The notes below the pieces were generated by a model. It was not told where the DNA came from. It was given only the letters and a program-made list of their open reading frames with translations, and searched no databases. 64,000 bases of DNA from Chrysopilus asiliformis (taxonomy: Eukaryota > Arthropoda > Insecta > Diptera > Rhagionidae), in assembly GCA_964034945.1 (NCBI GenBank), contig OZ035962.1, forward strand, positions 76,213,942 through 76,277,941, read 5' to 3'. The translations under genes and the position numbers were made by a program. Below are positions 52,401-54,274 of the stretch, one piece after another (the first letter of the stretch is position 1; the number at the start of each line of letters is the position of its first letter).

Positions 52401-53324
52401 CACGAAATGAAGGAAATTGTTTTCATTTAAGTCGCGACGCCGACGCCCATTTTACGACAAGTAACAATTTTTTTTTATATAGTTCCAGCCAGAGCTTAGG
52501 GGAAGACCCTTTAATGCCGAAGCATAGCTCAGGATGGTCGGAAGGACAGAAGGAGATGTCGGTGTATGTTCTCCTTGAACTTCTGCGGGTTATAGTCCTG
52601 GGGGAACACATTGGATGGTAGATCGTTCCAAAGTCTTGTTGTTCGCGGAATAAAGGAACTTTACTGTACGAAAACGGGGAGGCTCAAGAAAGAAGTCGTG
52701 CGCGCGTGCAGCTGAACGAGAGGGTCTAGGGAAAACGTACCGTGGAGGAATAAGTTGGGAAATTTCGGTGGAACATTTCCCACTTGGGTAACAACAGGTA
52801 TGGAGAACATTGGCCGACAAAATGTAGGAATTTCGTTTATTTAAAAAAATCAAAAAAGGCTAACGATATCTTGAATCATAATTAACTACTATTTTTAAAA
52901 CTCTAAAATACTTGGAGAAAAAATTATTTAAACAATATCAATTCCAAAGTTAAAAGGAAGGAATAAACACACTTAGAATTTCACATAAATGGCAACCTTT
53001 TTCAAAATTCTATTAAATTTTTGAAAAAGCACGAATTCGAAGCTTATTGGAACATAAGCAAAATATTTTTTATAAAACATTCCACATCGCAAAAATTGAT
53101 TTCTTATCGTAACACTAAATACAACAAAGAGTAAGGCATAAAGAGCGGACATCAATAAATATAATCAAAAAAATAATATAGAAATAAACAGTTAAAACAA
53201 GTACTAAACAGAAAGCAGTTTTCTGTTTTTAAAAAAAGGTAATTTAACACCAAAACTTACTCCAGGCATTATAAACGCCTGCCATGGTGTCATCATCGTT
53301 GTTGGTGGTGTGATTGAGCTCCAT
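4944..53324 (-). CDS. EML: EML: echinoderm microtubule-associated protein-like, complete 12-exon gene
   Basis: Exons (minus strand, 5' to 3'): 53324-53261, 45558-45307, 45241-44917, 44729-44664, 13712-13559, 13495-13344, 10472-10400, 10337-10131, 10041-9133, 9072-8985, 5350-5124, 5069-4944. All junctions are GT-AG with matching phases; total 2643 nt, 880 residues plus stop. Domains: a coiled coil near residues 30-75 (LERRVLTQQDEIVCLRSTL then ADVLRRL), the trimerisation region of EML1-4; a Ser/Thr/Pro-rich basic linker to about 240; the HELP motif around residues 255-330 (KLKLDWVYGYRGKDCRSNLY); then WD40 blades with VWDWQKGEKG, SGGGKDGRL, GHTDELWGLAAHP and SPDGQFLAIGSRDN, ending STGG.D..VMQW. 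EMLs bind tubulin through the HELP/propeller unit and stabilise or organise microtubules in the cytoplasm and spindle. Length lies between human EML1 and EML4. No doublecortin domain is seen. Transposons fill the introns but break no exon. Confidence 0.92.
5124..5350 (-). CDS. EML: EML exon 11
   Basis: Acceptor TTTCTTCCAG, donor CCAAAG|GTGAGA. It encodes VRDISWATQTCTISFQTIGV, WPEHADGTDVN, ATGDDFGQVRLYAYPASQPK. The GVWPE..DGTD block and the (A/T)GDDFG..(R/H)L blade are conserved in all EMLs. Confidence 0.95.
5666..5963. mobile_element. MITE with 44-bp terminal inverted repeats and 7-bp duplication
   Basis: CAGAGAACAAATAATCTAGA at the left end is matched inverted at the right end for about 44 bp. 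Direct repeats ATAATAC flank it on both sides. The CAG start suggests hAT, but the duplication I can see is 7 bp, not the usual 8. It lies in EML intron 11, between 5350 and 8985. Confidence 0.65.
6058..6257. repeat. Interspersed repeat, nearly identical to the MITE interior at 42535-42706
   Basis: From CTCTGACCTTACAGAGG to CCAATTACGCCGTATG this is about 97 percent identical to the interior of the CACTC-ended element at 42469-42740. Here the terminal repeats are missing or diverged, so the edges are approximate. Confidence 0.6.
6791..7110. mobile_element. MITE nested in hAT (GGGGCCACATCTATCAG ends)
   Basis: GGGGCCACATCTATCAGTTT at the left is inverted at the right with one mismatch, each arm about 30 bp. 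Flanks are GTA and TTA, an imperfect version of the TTA duplication of the Harbinger-like elements elsewhere here. Confidence 0.55.
7469..8024 (+). mobile_element. DINE-1/Helentron-like element, family A, full copy
   Basis: It opens with a hairpin (TATACCCGTATGGTGAAACC, then AAAGGGTATA), has a (GTCC/GTCT)n tract, a conserved core (GGCGCGGATTGCGGGCGCAC; GGGGGGTACCCCCC) and ends with ATTGCCAGATTGGCAAT, a 3' hairpin, and TTTTGTTATG. CACCATACGGGT near the 3' end is inverted relative to the start. This layout matches DINE-1-type non-autonomous Helentrons of Drosophila. It lies inside the hAT at 6483-8337. Confidence 0.7.
8735..8833. repeat. Three tandem 33-bp units
   Basis: Unit CATAGATATTACGAATTATT plus 13 more bases occurs three times at 8735, 8768 and 8801, essentially identical. 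The array is part of an hAT end copy, where CGTTACG words are already repeated. Confidence 0.8.
8735..8936 (-). mobile_element. Partial second copy of the hAT end at 6483
   Basis: Read on the minus strand it gives ATGGGAAACGTTATCGTA, then AACGAAATGATTTTC, ACGTTATAGCGTTATAGAAAT and AATAACGAAAAACGTAACG, the same order as the left end of 6483-8337. The other end is absent. It stops about 50 bp short of EML exon 10. Confidence 0.6.
8985..9072 (-). CDS. EML: EML exon 10
   Basis: Acceptor GACTTTTCAG, donor TTCT|GTAAGT. It encodes GHSSFITHLDWSEDSQLIRS then NSGDHEVLF; the last base T pairs with GG of exon 11 to make the Trp of the family's EVLYW blade end. GHSSFITHLDWS is almost identical in EMLs from sea urchin to human. 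Confidence 0.95.
9133..10041 (-). CDS. EML: EML exon 9, bulk of the WD40 double propeller
   Basis: The largest exon, 909 nt, phase 0 at both ends. It encodes residues from CSVDTVVAVEFHPLDRNQII to FAKVGRCT, covering several WD40 blades: GKSHMAFWTLD, GDSNGNIIVWGRGTN, SGGGKDGRLVLFD, VGTTRNCIL, GHTDELWGLAAHP, GRWMIFD, SPDGQFLAIGSRDNNIYIY. No internal stop. GC content is visibly higher than in the surrounding introns. Confidence 0.97.
10131..10337 (-). CDS. EML: EML exon 8, WD40 blade
   Basis: Acceptor CCCTATTTAG, donor ACCAGG|GTAAGT. It encodes PHIRVWNSVSLATIAVIGSG through DDAPEKVISVWDWQKGEKGL to ITETR. VWDWQKGEK is a hallmark of the EML first propeller. Confidence 0.95.
10400..10472 (-). CDS. 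EML: EML exon 7
   Basis: Acceptor TTTTTTGCTAG, donor GCACTG|GTAAAC. It encodes LAIHPNKLLVATGQCAGHDR then Arg-Asp-Ala-Leu, the family's LAVHP..IATGQVAG.D blade, and ends in phase 0. Confidence 0.92.
10832..11380 (-). mobile_element. DINE-1/Helentron-like element, family A, full copy
   Basis: Same family as 7469-8024, on the minus strand. Both diagnostic hairpins are present: the 3' ATTGCC..TGGCAAT near 10848 and the 5' TATACCC..GGGTATA near 11351-11380. The (CAGACAGACGGA) tract is at 11216-11250. Lies in EML intron 6. Confidence 0.7.
11384..11735 (+). mobile_element. Helentron-like element, family C (3' part)
   Basis: From AAGCCGCCATTTTGGTTACTT through a (CAGACTAA)n tract at 11540-11600 to the end hairpin TACTTTATTACACTACGTAT, AAGAAAGTA. 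The same block sequence recurs split at 34855-34972 and 40037-40125. It abuts the family A copy at its left. Confidence 0.55.
11969..12986. mobile_element. TTA-flanked Harbinger-like TIR element containing another TIR element
   Basis: Ends TACTATG..TTCACACTGACG (left) and the inverse at the right (CGTCAGTGTGAAC-like, then CATAGTA) lie between TTA at 11966-11968 and 12987-12989. Subterminal AAAATTACGT words occur in both arms. No transposase is recognisable. A complete second element is inserted at 12065-12452. Confidence 0.65.
12065..12452. mobile_element. TTA-flanked MITE nested in 11969-12986
   Basis: Terminal inverted repeats of about 65 bp (AGCTAGAACCTGAATCGTAC, then GTCGATGCGTCCGTCATGCG) are flanked by TTA at 12062-12064 and 12453-12455. 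The arms are much more alike than those of the host element, so this insertion is younger. Confidence 0.72.
13344..13495 (-). CDS. EML: EML exon 6, HELP motif and first blade
   Basis: Acceptor TTTTTTTAG, donor AAAAG|GTAATT. It encodes VYGYRGKDCRSNLYQLPTGE, MVYFVAAAVVLYNADEQCQR and HYLGHTDDVK. HELP (hydrophobic EML protein) packs into the first atypical propeller of the TAPE fold and contacts tubulin. Confidence 0.95.
13559..13712 (-). CDS. EML: EML exon 5, entry to the HELP region
   Basis: Acceptor CCATAATTAG, donor GACTGG|GTAAAA. It encodes TYNDDEGSLKMFMRGRPIVL and NKKLKLDW; the KMFMRGRPI block is nearly invariant in EMLs just before HELP. About 31 kb of transposon-rich intron separates it from exon 4. 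Confidence 0.93.
13713..15043. other. EML: Start of the 31-kb EML intron 4, no recognisable element
   Basis: AT-rich, apparently low-copy sequence directly upstream of exon 5. I see no coding frame, TIR or hairpin that I can name. It could contain splicing or enhancer elements. Confidence 0.4.
15044..15190 (+). repeat. Interspersed repeat family B, copy 1
   Basis: CCGTTCCACCAA, AATATGG.AGTCATTCC, AAATTTTTTAGGACACATTC and CAACAAA recur in order at 33040-33180. Related segments, partly inverted, lie at 15240-15365, 16145-16400 and 45725-46080. Words such as GGAACGATTCC and GACACATTCC repeat within the family. Nature unknown: a transposon with degenerate internal repeats is likely. Confidence 0.5.
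15569..16025. mobile_element. TTA-flanked MITE, CTCCTAGACGTACAATATTA ends
   Basis: TGTGGCTCCTAGACGTACAA at the left and AGGGGCCCCTAGACGTACAA (inverted) at the right, flanked by TTA at 15566-15568 and 16026-16028. CGTCTAGGGG and ACAATATT recur several times inside, another case of a repeated subterminal motif. Confidence 0.68.
16145..16400 (-). repeat. Interspersed repeat family B, copy 2, with a 14-bp tandem triplet
   Basis: ATGAGTCCACCAACACTTAG and GGACTGAGTCCTACATAATA match 45955-46070 in reverse. At about 16258-16297 the unit ATAGCCTAGTTAAT is repeated three times. Confidence 0.5.
16480..16545. repeat. Tandem duplication of about 31 bp
   Basis: ATCGAAAATATGCCTGTCGA, then TGCCTCCGTAG, is followed at once by a second copy with one base changed (TTTCGATGCC). 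Confidence 0.7.
16720..16802. repeat. GC-rich cluster of three hairpin units
   Basis: In an AT-rich intron, 83 bp of almost pure G/C: CAGGGGGCTTCGCCCCCCGA at 16721, GGGGCTCCGCCCC at 16752, GGGGCTTCTCCCCCC at 16779. Each stem-loop is followed by an A-CCCC(C) block, so the region is three diverged tandem units of about 28 bp. CTCGCTTCGCTCGTGCAG near 16932 is a similar short hairpin. No coding sense or known insect element; function unknown. Confidence 0.6.
17796..18092. mobile_element. MITE with CACTCAGAAAAAT ends
   Basis: CACTCAGAAAAATGGAG at the left; TTATTTTTCTGAGTG at the right. Same family as 42469-42740 by ends and by interior words (AGGAGCTGCAC vs GTGCAGCTCCC, inverted). TA precedes the left end, but the right flank is AA, so the duplication is unproved. 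Confidence 0.55.
18170..18407. repeat. Fold-back element with perfect 42-bp inverted repeats
   Basis: GTTTTGTTTTGAGTTTATTG, CCTTTTATCAGTCGTGAAAG, TT is exactly inverted at 18366-18407, enclosing about 155 bp. The perfect arms suggest a recent insertion. No clear target duplication. Confidence 0.65.
18831..19291. mobile_element. TTA-flanked MITE, TGCGGCAGTCACACGACGC ends
   Basis: TGCGGCAGTCACACGACGCT and about 20 further bases are inverted at the right end with few mismatches; TTA at 18828-18830 and 19292-19294. CAGCGCTA/TAGCGCTG words recur through the body. A 3-bp TTA duplication suggests PIF/Harbinger. Confidence 0.75.
19780..20113. mobile_element. TTA-flanked fold-back MITE with about 130-bp arms
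   Basis: TGCTACATTTACACGAATGA opens an arm of about 130 bp that is repeated inverted, almost without mismatch, at the right end; only about 65 bp of loop lies between. TTA flanks both sides (19777-19779, 20114-20116). The target TTA was the last three bases of the hAT at 18605-20116. Confidence 0.78.
20376..20802. other. AT-rich intron sequence, nothing recognised
   Basis: Part of EML intron 4 between the TTAA element and a Helitron end. No TIR, hairpin or coding frame stands out. Confidence 0.4.
20803..21235 (-). mobile_element. Helitron-like element, minus strand
   Basis: On the minus strand the right-hand part carries GAAAACTGCCCAACCGATTT, a typical near-5' Helitron block also seen as AAAACGGCTGAACCGATTGA at 465. 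The left end gives CCCGACAACGACGGG, then ACCAAACATAG, a 3' hairpin and terminus like that at 760-786. The 5' end is approximate. Confidence 0.5.
21236..22157. other. AT-rich intron sequence, nothing recognised
   Basis: No repeat pair, coding frame or structured element was seen here. Confidence 0.4.
22162..22458. mobile_element. TTAA element with repeated CCACCGGTGGTC palindromes
   Basis: Ends CAAGTTGAGCGCCACG and (inverted) CACGTTGAGCGCCACG lie between TTAA at 22158-22161 and 22459-22462. Inside, the motif CCACCGGTGGTCAC or a close variant occurs at 22181, 22302, 22345, 22388 and (diverged) 22428. The TTAA duplication points to piggyBac-type mobilisation; there is no coding capacity. Confidence 0.7.
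22508..23129. mobile_element. TTAA element with GGGTCA..TGACCC palindromes
   Basis: Ends CCCTCTTACTGTCCT and (inverted) CCCTCATACTGTCCT between TTAA at 22504-22507 and 23130-23133. GGGTCAAGAATGACCC (22551), GGGTCATTTATAACCC (22919) and GGGTCAGAAATGACCC (23097) form three subterminal palindromes; GTCTTCGTGGG and CCCATGAAGAC are also inverted. Only 46 bp separate it from the TTAA element to the left. Confidence 0.7.
23358..24548 (-). mobile_element. hAT element with 8-bp duplication CTCCCAAA
   Basis: Ends TAGGGTTACCATC at both termini, flanked by perfect CTCCCAAA (23350-23357, 24549-24556). Subterminal AAAGAGTA(T/C) words repeat in both arms. It carries decayed transposase frames on the minus strand (23625-24312). 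Confidence 0.82.
23625..24312 (-). pseudogene. hAT transposase remnant (C-terminal dimerisation region)
   Basis: The minus-strand frame ending at 23625 reads SHNAVVERIFSLMESQWIEE then RNRLEVQSINGLI, the hAT C-terminal dimerisation signature (N-A-x-V-E-R-x-F-S, then R-N-R-L). The frame stays open upstream to about 23966; two further fragments (23967-24158, 24130-24312) lie in other frames. No start, no full DDE core; inactive. Confidence 0.7.
24676..24793. repeat. Fold-back hairpin, 51-bp arms
   Basis: AATAAGTTAAAGTAGCTTAA..GTGATCTG pairs with CAGATCAG..TTTTAACTTATT with about five mismatches around a 16-base loop. The flanks show no clear duplication. Confidence 0.6.
24877..24960 (-). mobile_element. 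LINE 3'-end fragment
   Basis: Inverted match to 52486-52562: CAGCCAGAGCTTAGGGG.AG, ACCCTTTAAT, AGCTCAGGATGGTCGGAAG and GGAGATGTC. This is the untranslated tail of the non-LTR element seen more fully at 52484-52850; 5' truncation is normal for LINEs. Confidence 0.65.
24961..27002. other. Mostly low-copy intron sequence, slightly GC-richer in 26220-26870
   Basis: No transposon ends recognised. The block at 26220-26870 is less AT-rich and contains GGGGCGAAGCCCC (26791) and an open frame on the minus strand (26415-26597) that I do not accept as a gene. A regulatory region of EML is possible. Confidence 0.35.
27003..27859. mobile_element. TIR element with many CCCAGTAAAATTTACTGGG motifs
   Basis: Ends CACTCTAAA at both sides, each flanked by CA. 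Near both ends, palindromic words around AGTAAATTTTACT/CCCAGTAAA repeat: at 27059, 27084, 27186, 27200, 27222 and 27718-27838. The CACT(C/G)TA(A/G)A termini resemble the tandem elements at 56893-58442. A perfect 66-bp inverted repeat occupies its centre. Confidence 0.55.
27333..27468. repeat. Perfect 66-bp inverted repeat with 4-base loop
   Basis: 27333-27398 (CTTAGTTTGGCGGGCTTAGC..TTTTCCAG) is the exact reverse complement of 27403-27468; the loop is AAGG. No mismatch in 66 bp. A transcript would form a long perfect hairpin suited to Dicer. It could equally be the extruded centre of the surrounding element or a very recent fold-back insertion. Confidence 0.85.
28079..28165 (+). repeat. Solo arm of the terminal repeat seen at 63331 and 63940
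   Basis: AGAAAAGCTACAATTGC.AGG followed by CAAATACTCTATATGA.GACA matches the left arm of the element at 63331-64000. Here no inverted partner is visible; DINE-like copies follow immediately. Confidence 0.5.
28259..28847 (+). mobile_element. DINE-1/Helentron-like element, family A, full copy
   Basis: All family landmarks: 5' hairpin ACCCGTATGGTGAAACC, long (GTCTGTCT)n tract at 28389-28463, GGGGGGTACCCCCC, and the 3' ATTGCCAGATTGGCAAT hairpin with TTTTGTTATG. Confidence 0.7.
28855..29125 (-). mobile_element. Diverged Helentron-like copy, partial
   Basis: AATTTCAAGTCTCTAGCTCA and (GACAGACGGACG) at 29026-29055, then ACACCCTGGTATAGTTCATT, recall family A in inverse orientation, but most of the core has drifted. 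The 5' hairpin is missing. Confidence 0.45.
29632..29815 (+). mobile_element. Internally deleted family A copy
   Basis: Both ends are kept (ACCCGTATGGTGAAACCA at the left; ATCACCATACGGGT and the ATTG..GGCAAT hairpin at the right) but the middle is reduced to a short GTCTGTCCGTC tract. The clean deletion helps define the termini. Confidence 0.65.
29816..31380. other. AT-rich intron sequence, nothing firmly recognised
   Basis: No TIR pair or credible coding frame. 31126-31260 (AAAAATGTCTTTCTGTC, CTACAGCGATGAAATTTTG) has the flavour of a worn Helentron-like core. Confidence 0.35.
31381..32311. mobile_element. TIR element with repeated GTTTACATTTACCCC motif
   Basis: Left end TAGGATCAAGGGGGGTATTT, right end inverted TAGGGTCAAAGTGGGTAAAT. 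The word GTTTAC(A/T)(T/A)TTACCCC and its inverse appear about ten times (e.g. 31571, 31613, 31912, 31939, 32268, 32283). A family A fragment (31660-31857) is inserted in it. The duplication is unclear. Confidence 0.5.
31660..31857 (-). mobile_element. Family A Helentron-like fragment (5' half)
   Basis: Carries the minus-strand 5' hairpin (TATACCCTTTGGTTTCACCA, then TACGGGTATA), a short (GGACGGACGGAC) tract and the GGCGCGG core; the 3' half is missing. Confidence 0.65.
32318..32695 (+). mobile_element. Family A Helentron-like fragment, 3' truncated
   Basis: Starts with TATACCCAAACCAAAGGGTA (hairpin with part of one arm lost) and runs to AAGTTATTTAGGATATGA; the 3' hairpin is missing. Confidence 0.6.
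32751..32883. mobile_element. Tigger/pogo-like MITE
   Basis: CAGTCAAACCTGG and the inverse CGGTCGAACCTGAATAAG are flanked by TA. CAGT(C/G)(A/G)AACCT-type ends with a TA duplication are typical of the pogo/Tigger branch of Tc1/mariner. A second such end, CAGTGGAACCTCGATCAGTC, starts at 32970. Confidence 0.55.
33030..33190 (+). repeat. Interspersed repeat family B, copy 3
   Basis: Matches 15044-15190 over its length (CCGTTCCACCAA, ATTTTTTAGGACACATTCCA). It joins directly the truncated mariner at 33200. Confidence 0.5.
33200..33790 (+). pseudogene. mariner transposase remnant
   Basis: Frame starts SDEAHFWMNGYVNKQNCQI then a stop; further on VTVWCGFWSGGIIGPYLFQN, another stop, and DNMLFQQDGATCHTAHATMN, NWPPRSYDLT, before a frame change. 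These are the second and third catalytic blocks of a mariner-family DD(x)D transposase (QQDGA, PPRS.DLT). The N-terminal half is absent. The right end at 33850-33872 (inverted TAAAGAGTCTTTCAATAAGG) resembles the ends of the mariner at 54219. Confidence 0.75.
35109..35843 (+). pseudogene. Harbinger-like transposase N-terminal remnant, split by a MITE
   Basis: ATG at 35109 opens MDRDVIISVTLEICASDTIN, LEAISLLVEEC, interrupted by the 478-bp MITE 35204-35681. Skipping the MITE and one TAA copy, the frame goes on through VGPIRNAAPERNRD to YFEVTMPKYTPELFRQHF and stops at 35841. Y(F/I)E...P.Y....F..HF is how PIF/Harbinger nucleases begin. The catalytic core is missing, so this is a dead fragment. Confidence 0.5.
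35204..35681. mobile_element. TAA-flanked MITE, AGGAGCCGCTCCATTACCAT ends
   Basis: AGGAGCCGCTCCATTACCAT, GACTTTTTACCATGACAAAA is inverted perfectly at the right; TAA flanks both sides (35201-35203, 35682-35684), i.e. TTA on the other strand. Shares AGGNGCCGCTCC with the element at 2725-3467. Confidence 0.8.
36960..39661 (+). mobile_element. piggyBac element, full-length ends, defective
   Basis: CCCTTTCAGACC at both ends, TTAA at 36956-36959 and 39662-39665, 2.7 kb. TGTACA-type words (CACATTTGTACACAT near 36987 and 37328; AATTGTGTACATTA near 39511) are found close to both ends. It encodes a transposase broken by an internal deletion (37512-39291). Confidence 0.92.
37512..39291 (+). pseudogene. 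piggyBac transposase, internally deleted
   Basis: The first frame (37512-38555) has an acidic N-terminus and the DDE_Tnp_1_7 start with YVPKTFFSVMAEMTNLYAVQ, then CVDEQIVPFTGKH holding the first catalytic Asp. Around 38487 the frame shifts and the usual block with the second catalytic Asp (FFDNxF) is missing; the frame resumes with DYHLLQILKQKGIMATCTAR. The third Asp is in NHAMGGVDLLDQL. The C-terminal Cys-rich domain is intact (CKLVGCKGRSRIMCMKCKVH..C). About 40 codons are lost. All else is open, so inactivation is recent. Confidence 0.9.
40126..42468. other. AT-rich intron sequence, nothing recognised
   Basis: Part of EML intron 4. Two short GCGCCTAAAGTTA.TTTG repeats occur near 41368-41398; otherwise no structure or coding frame that I can support. 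Confidence 0.35.
42469..42740. mobile_element. MITE with CACTCA(G)AAAAATG ends
   Basis: CACTCAAAAAAATG at the left, CATTTTTCTGAGTG at the right, CA on either flank. The interior is almost identical to 6058-6257. The family is also present at 17796-18092. Confidence 0.65.
42741..44663. other. AT-rich intron sequence with one tiny TTAA element
   Basis: Apart from 43309-43366 and a weak TAGGGTGACCAT-type end near 43468, no element or frame is supported before EML exon 4. Confidence 0.35.
43309..43366. mobile_element. 58-bp TTAA mini-element
   Basis: CACTTTCGATCCTACC and the inverse CCCTTTCGACCTATTG lie between TTAA at 43305-43308 and 43367-43370. After it, TCGAAAGGGTTAA is repeated once. It looks like a MITE reduced to little more than its two ends. 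Confidence 0.45.
44664..44729 (-). CDS. EML: EML exon 4, possible 66-nt cassette exon
   Basis: Acceptor TTTTTTAG, donor CATGG|GTACGT. In the phase set by exon 3 it reads RLSAKSLLNLVTKPMSGHLL, then Lys-His-Gly. The length is a multiple of three, so exon 3 can also splice straight to exon 5 without frameshift. Another frame of the same 66 nt, IVSEIPVEFGHKTNVRSFIK, looks at least as protein-like but does not fit neighbouring phases. Splice sites are good; usage is uncertain. Confidence 0.55.
44917..45241 (-). CDS. EML: EML exon 3, Ser/Pro-rich basic linker
   Basis: Acceptor TACTTTTAG, donor GGAAG|GTATGT, phase 2 out. It encodes a low-complexity linker (SSSVSPAPSPSPRPNSVHSG) with scattered Arg/Lys, like the unstructured basic region between coiled coil and HELP in other EMLs, a known phosphorylation target in the family. 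No globular domain is expected. Confidence 0.85.
45307..45558 (-). CDS. EML: EML exon 2, coiled-coil trimerisation region
   Basis: Acceptor ACATTTTAG, donor AGAC|GTAAGC. It encodes EMLESEKSSLAGRVHDLERR and DEIVCLRSTLADVLRRLNMI. The ADVLRRL block is the signature of the N-terminal coiled coil of EML1-4, which trimerises and is needed for microtubule binding. A Gly/Ser/Pro-rich tail follows. Confidence 0.9.
45725..46080 (+). repeat. Interspersed repeat family B, copy 4
   Basis: Matches 16145-16400 inverted (CCAATATTATGTAGGACT, GTGTTGGCGGACACATTCCT). In EML intron 1. Confidence 0.5.
46060..46185 (+). mobile_element. Helentron-like family F, 3' end
   Basis: TTTTGCCTGAAATGGATTTC.GTACT through GTCTCCGTCATGAATACAAT and the terminal hairpin ACTTTCCCTCTGTAGCAGAG, GAAAGTA. 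The same end closes the element at 55380-55833. Confidence 0.6.
46190..46398 (-). mobile_element. Helentron-like family E copy, interrupted by mariner
   Basis: Inverse match to 34320-34520 (TTTACGATAAAAGGCAAAT, TAACGGTAAGAGATCACGA, GGAACGCAATTTACACT). It appears to continue at 47267-47290 (CTTATACAAAATTTATTGGA inverted) beyond the mariner. Confidence 0.55.
46401..47264 (+). mobile_element. mariner-family element, internally deleted
   Basis: Perfect inverted ends CAAATGGAAAACCGCCGTTT, TA on each side (46399-46400, 47265-47266). 864 bp, shorter than the usual 1.3 kb. Carries a broken transposase. Confidence 0.82.
46566..47215 (+). pseudogene. mariner transposase remnant with deletion and frameshifts
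   Basis: Starts MSKFEPNKRHLREVLRFAFY; a single extra A near 46635 shifts the frame, after which SAAEVRRMIVETYGEASISE gives the N-terminal helix-turn-helix. The catalytic middle is largely deleted. Near 46967 the block VLPHPPYSPDIAPSDY marks the C-terminal DxxxD region. Inactive. Confidence 0.75.
47265..50127. other. EML: EML intron 1, mostly unrecognised AT-rich DNA
   Basis: No TIR elements are firmly seen from 47290 to 50127 apart from hints. A small + strand open frame at 48679-48963 is listed separately. Confidence 0.35.
48679..48963 (+). CDS. Weak candidate: small ORF with signal-peptide-like start
   Basis: ATG at 48679 opens MFVSRVIAIVILLLSNSFCI, a plausible signal peptide, then a Lys-rich stretch (VKKKLRN) and an unremarkable sequence to a stop at 48961-48963. 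It lies inside EML intron 1 on the opposite strand. I know no homologue; codon use is AT-driven and chance is a good explanation. Confidence 0.15.
   Translation: MFVSRVIAIVILLLSNSFCICVKKKLRNTGGAQFIHEAKLKPFVQIARFQQFNVPKTNMLGKNVYAFNGILNIFWYDFYLCIYIFSGHFFIYKK
50132..50743. mobile_element. TTAA element with GGAGTCATTTTGACTCC palindromes
   Basis: Ends CACTAGAATGCCCGAT on both sides (15-bp identical), TTAA at 50128-50131 and 50744-50747. GGAGTCATTTTGACTCC at 50148-50164, GGAGTCATTATGACTAC at 50333-50349 and GGAGTCGAAATGACTCC at 50684-50700, each next to an AATGCCC or its inverse. No coding capacity. Confidence 0.75.
50907..51159. mobile_element. TTAA element, CCC(G/A)TTCGGTA ends
   Basis: CCCGTTCGGTACATG and the inverse CCCATTCGGTATTTTG between TTAA at 50903-50906 and 51160-51163. 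253 bp, no coding frame. Confidence 0.6.
51310..51655 (+). mobile_element. tRNA-derived SINE, second family
   Basis: Head GTCCAAGTGGTTAAGTACTT contains an A box; GGTTGTTCAATTCCCGACT resembles a B box. The body ends near AGCGCCGAGGATGATG, AAAAAT. The flanks AAATATTGTTGT and AAATGTTGTTGT look like a target-site duplication of about 12 bp with one change. Only loosely similar to the SINE at 3045. Confidence 0.6.
52003..52059. mobile_element. 57-bp TTAA mini-element
   Basis: CCTTTATACTGCC and the inverse CCTTTAGACTACA between TTAA at 51999-52002 and 52060-52063. Similar in size to the mini-element at 43309-43366. Confidence 0.45.
52484..52850 (-). pseudogene. Non-LTR retrotransposon (LINE) 3' end, with end of reverse transcriptase ORF
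   Basis: On the minus strand the frame reads RSAARAHDFFLEPPRFRTVK, shifts by one base, then SSFIPRTTRLWNDLPSNVFP, QDYNPQKFKENIHRHL. FIPRTxRLWNxLP...F.xNxxxHL is the conserved C-terminal end of the ORF2 protein in Jockey/CR1-like LINEs. A 3' UTR with GAGCTATGCTTCGGCATTA follows. 5' truncated, frameshifted, dead. Confidence 0.7.
52860..53260. other. EML: EML intron 1 near exon 1, nothing recognised
   Basis: AT-rich, no repeats or frames of note. Exon 1 starts its donor at 53260. Confidence 0.35.
53261..53324 (-). CDS. EML: EML exon 1 with start codon
   Basis: ATG at 53324-53322 has a good context (A at -3, G at +4). The exon encodes MELNHTTNNDDDTMAGVYNA, then Trp and one base, and stops at A|GTAAGT. 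The single leftover base joins AC of exon 2 to make Asn, keeping the coiled-coil frame. Chosen as start because it is the only upstream exon I find with a fitting phase; extra 5' UTR exons to the right are possible. Confidence 0.7.
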
Positions 53325-54218
53325 GATCACAAGTCTTGTAGGCAACAACAAAAGTTCCAATCATAACAAAATTTTGATATTCAACTAAAACCGAGCGTTC
53401 TTCGTTTTTGCACAAAAATTTCAAAATGATAATTTCAAAAATTCTTTTATTTCCGATTCACTGCAAAAACAAAATGTGGATGAATTAAAAATAATGAATA
53501 AATGATGTTTGAATTGATTTTGATTTGCACACATAAAAGCAGCGACATCTTGCCAAATTTCAATGAGATATTAGTGAATCACAAATGAATGACGGCGAAA
53601 TGATTTTCTAATCGATTCATGTGGCTCTGTGGGTTTTGTGATAATTGGTTCAATAATTACGTGATTAAAAAAAATTTAAAAGTGTAAATTTACGATTCTA
53701 AAATGTGGCGTGATTTTCAGCTATTTCTACAGTTTAAAATTATTTTGTGTAATTTTACTAAATACTTGGCGGAAGTGAAGGTCACGAGAATAATCATATA
53801 AAACGTGTAGATTTTGTGCATTTCTTCTAGAATGTGAAATCAAATCGAGAACATAAATTTTAGACTGAAAAAGTGATTTCCTAATGGATGCCAATTATGA
53901 GAAAATGGATTTTTAATTAACTTTAAGTAGAAATCAAAAGACTATTATAAATTTTTTGCAAAGCGATTATATTTGAAGTCATTTTGTGAATTTTTTTTTT
54001 GGTGTTGTTGCATTTAAGTAAGATTTAATAAGAAATTGGTTTGCTTAAAAATGTGTGGAGACAAATAAAAGAACTCGAACTGATTTGTAAGATGGTTTAT
54101 CGAGAACAGTTCATCACAGAGTTTGAGAGATAGCCAAATGCACGAGCAGTGTTGCCACGATTAAACACAGTGTCAATGCAATTAAAATATCTTATGCCAT
54201 ACAAACGGGGGAAAATAT
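53325..54218. promoter_or_regulatory. EML: EML upstream region, possible promoter/5' UTR
   Basis: Directly 5' of the EML start codon on the minus strand and free of recognisable transposons, which is unusual in this window. No clear TATA or initiator can be assigned; the transcription start may be here or in an upstream exon. Confidence 0.3.
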
Positions 54219-54274
54219 CGGGTCTTTCAATAAGGTCATAACAATTTTGTATTTAAATAAAACACAGAATAATT

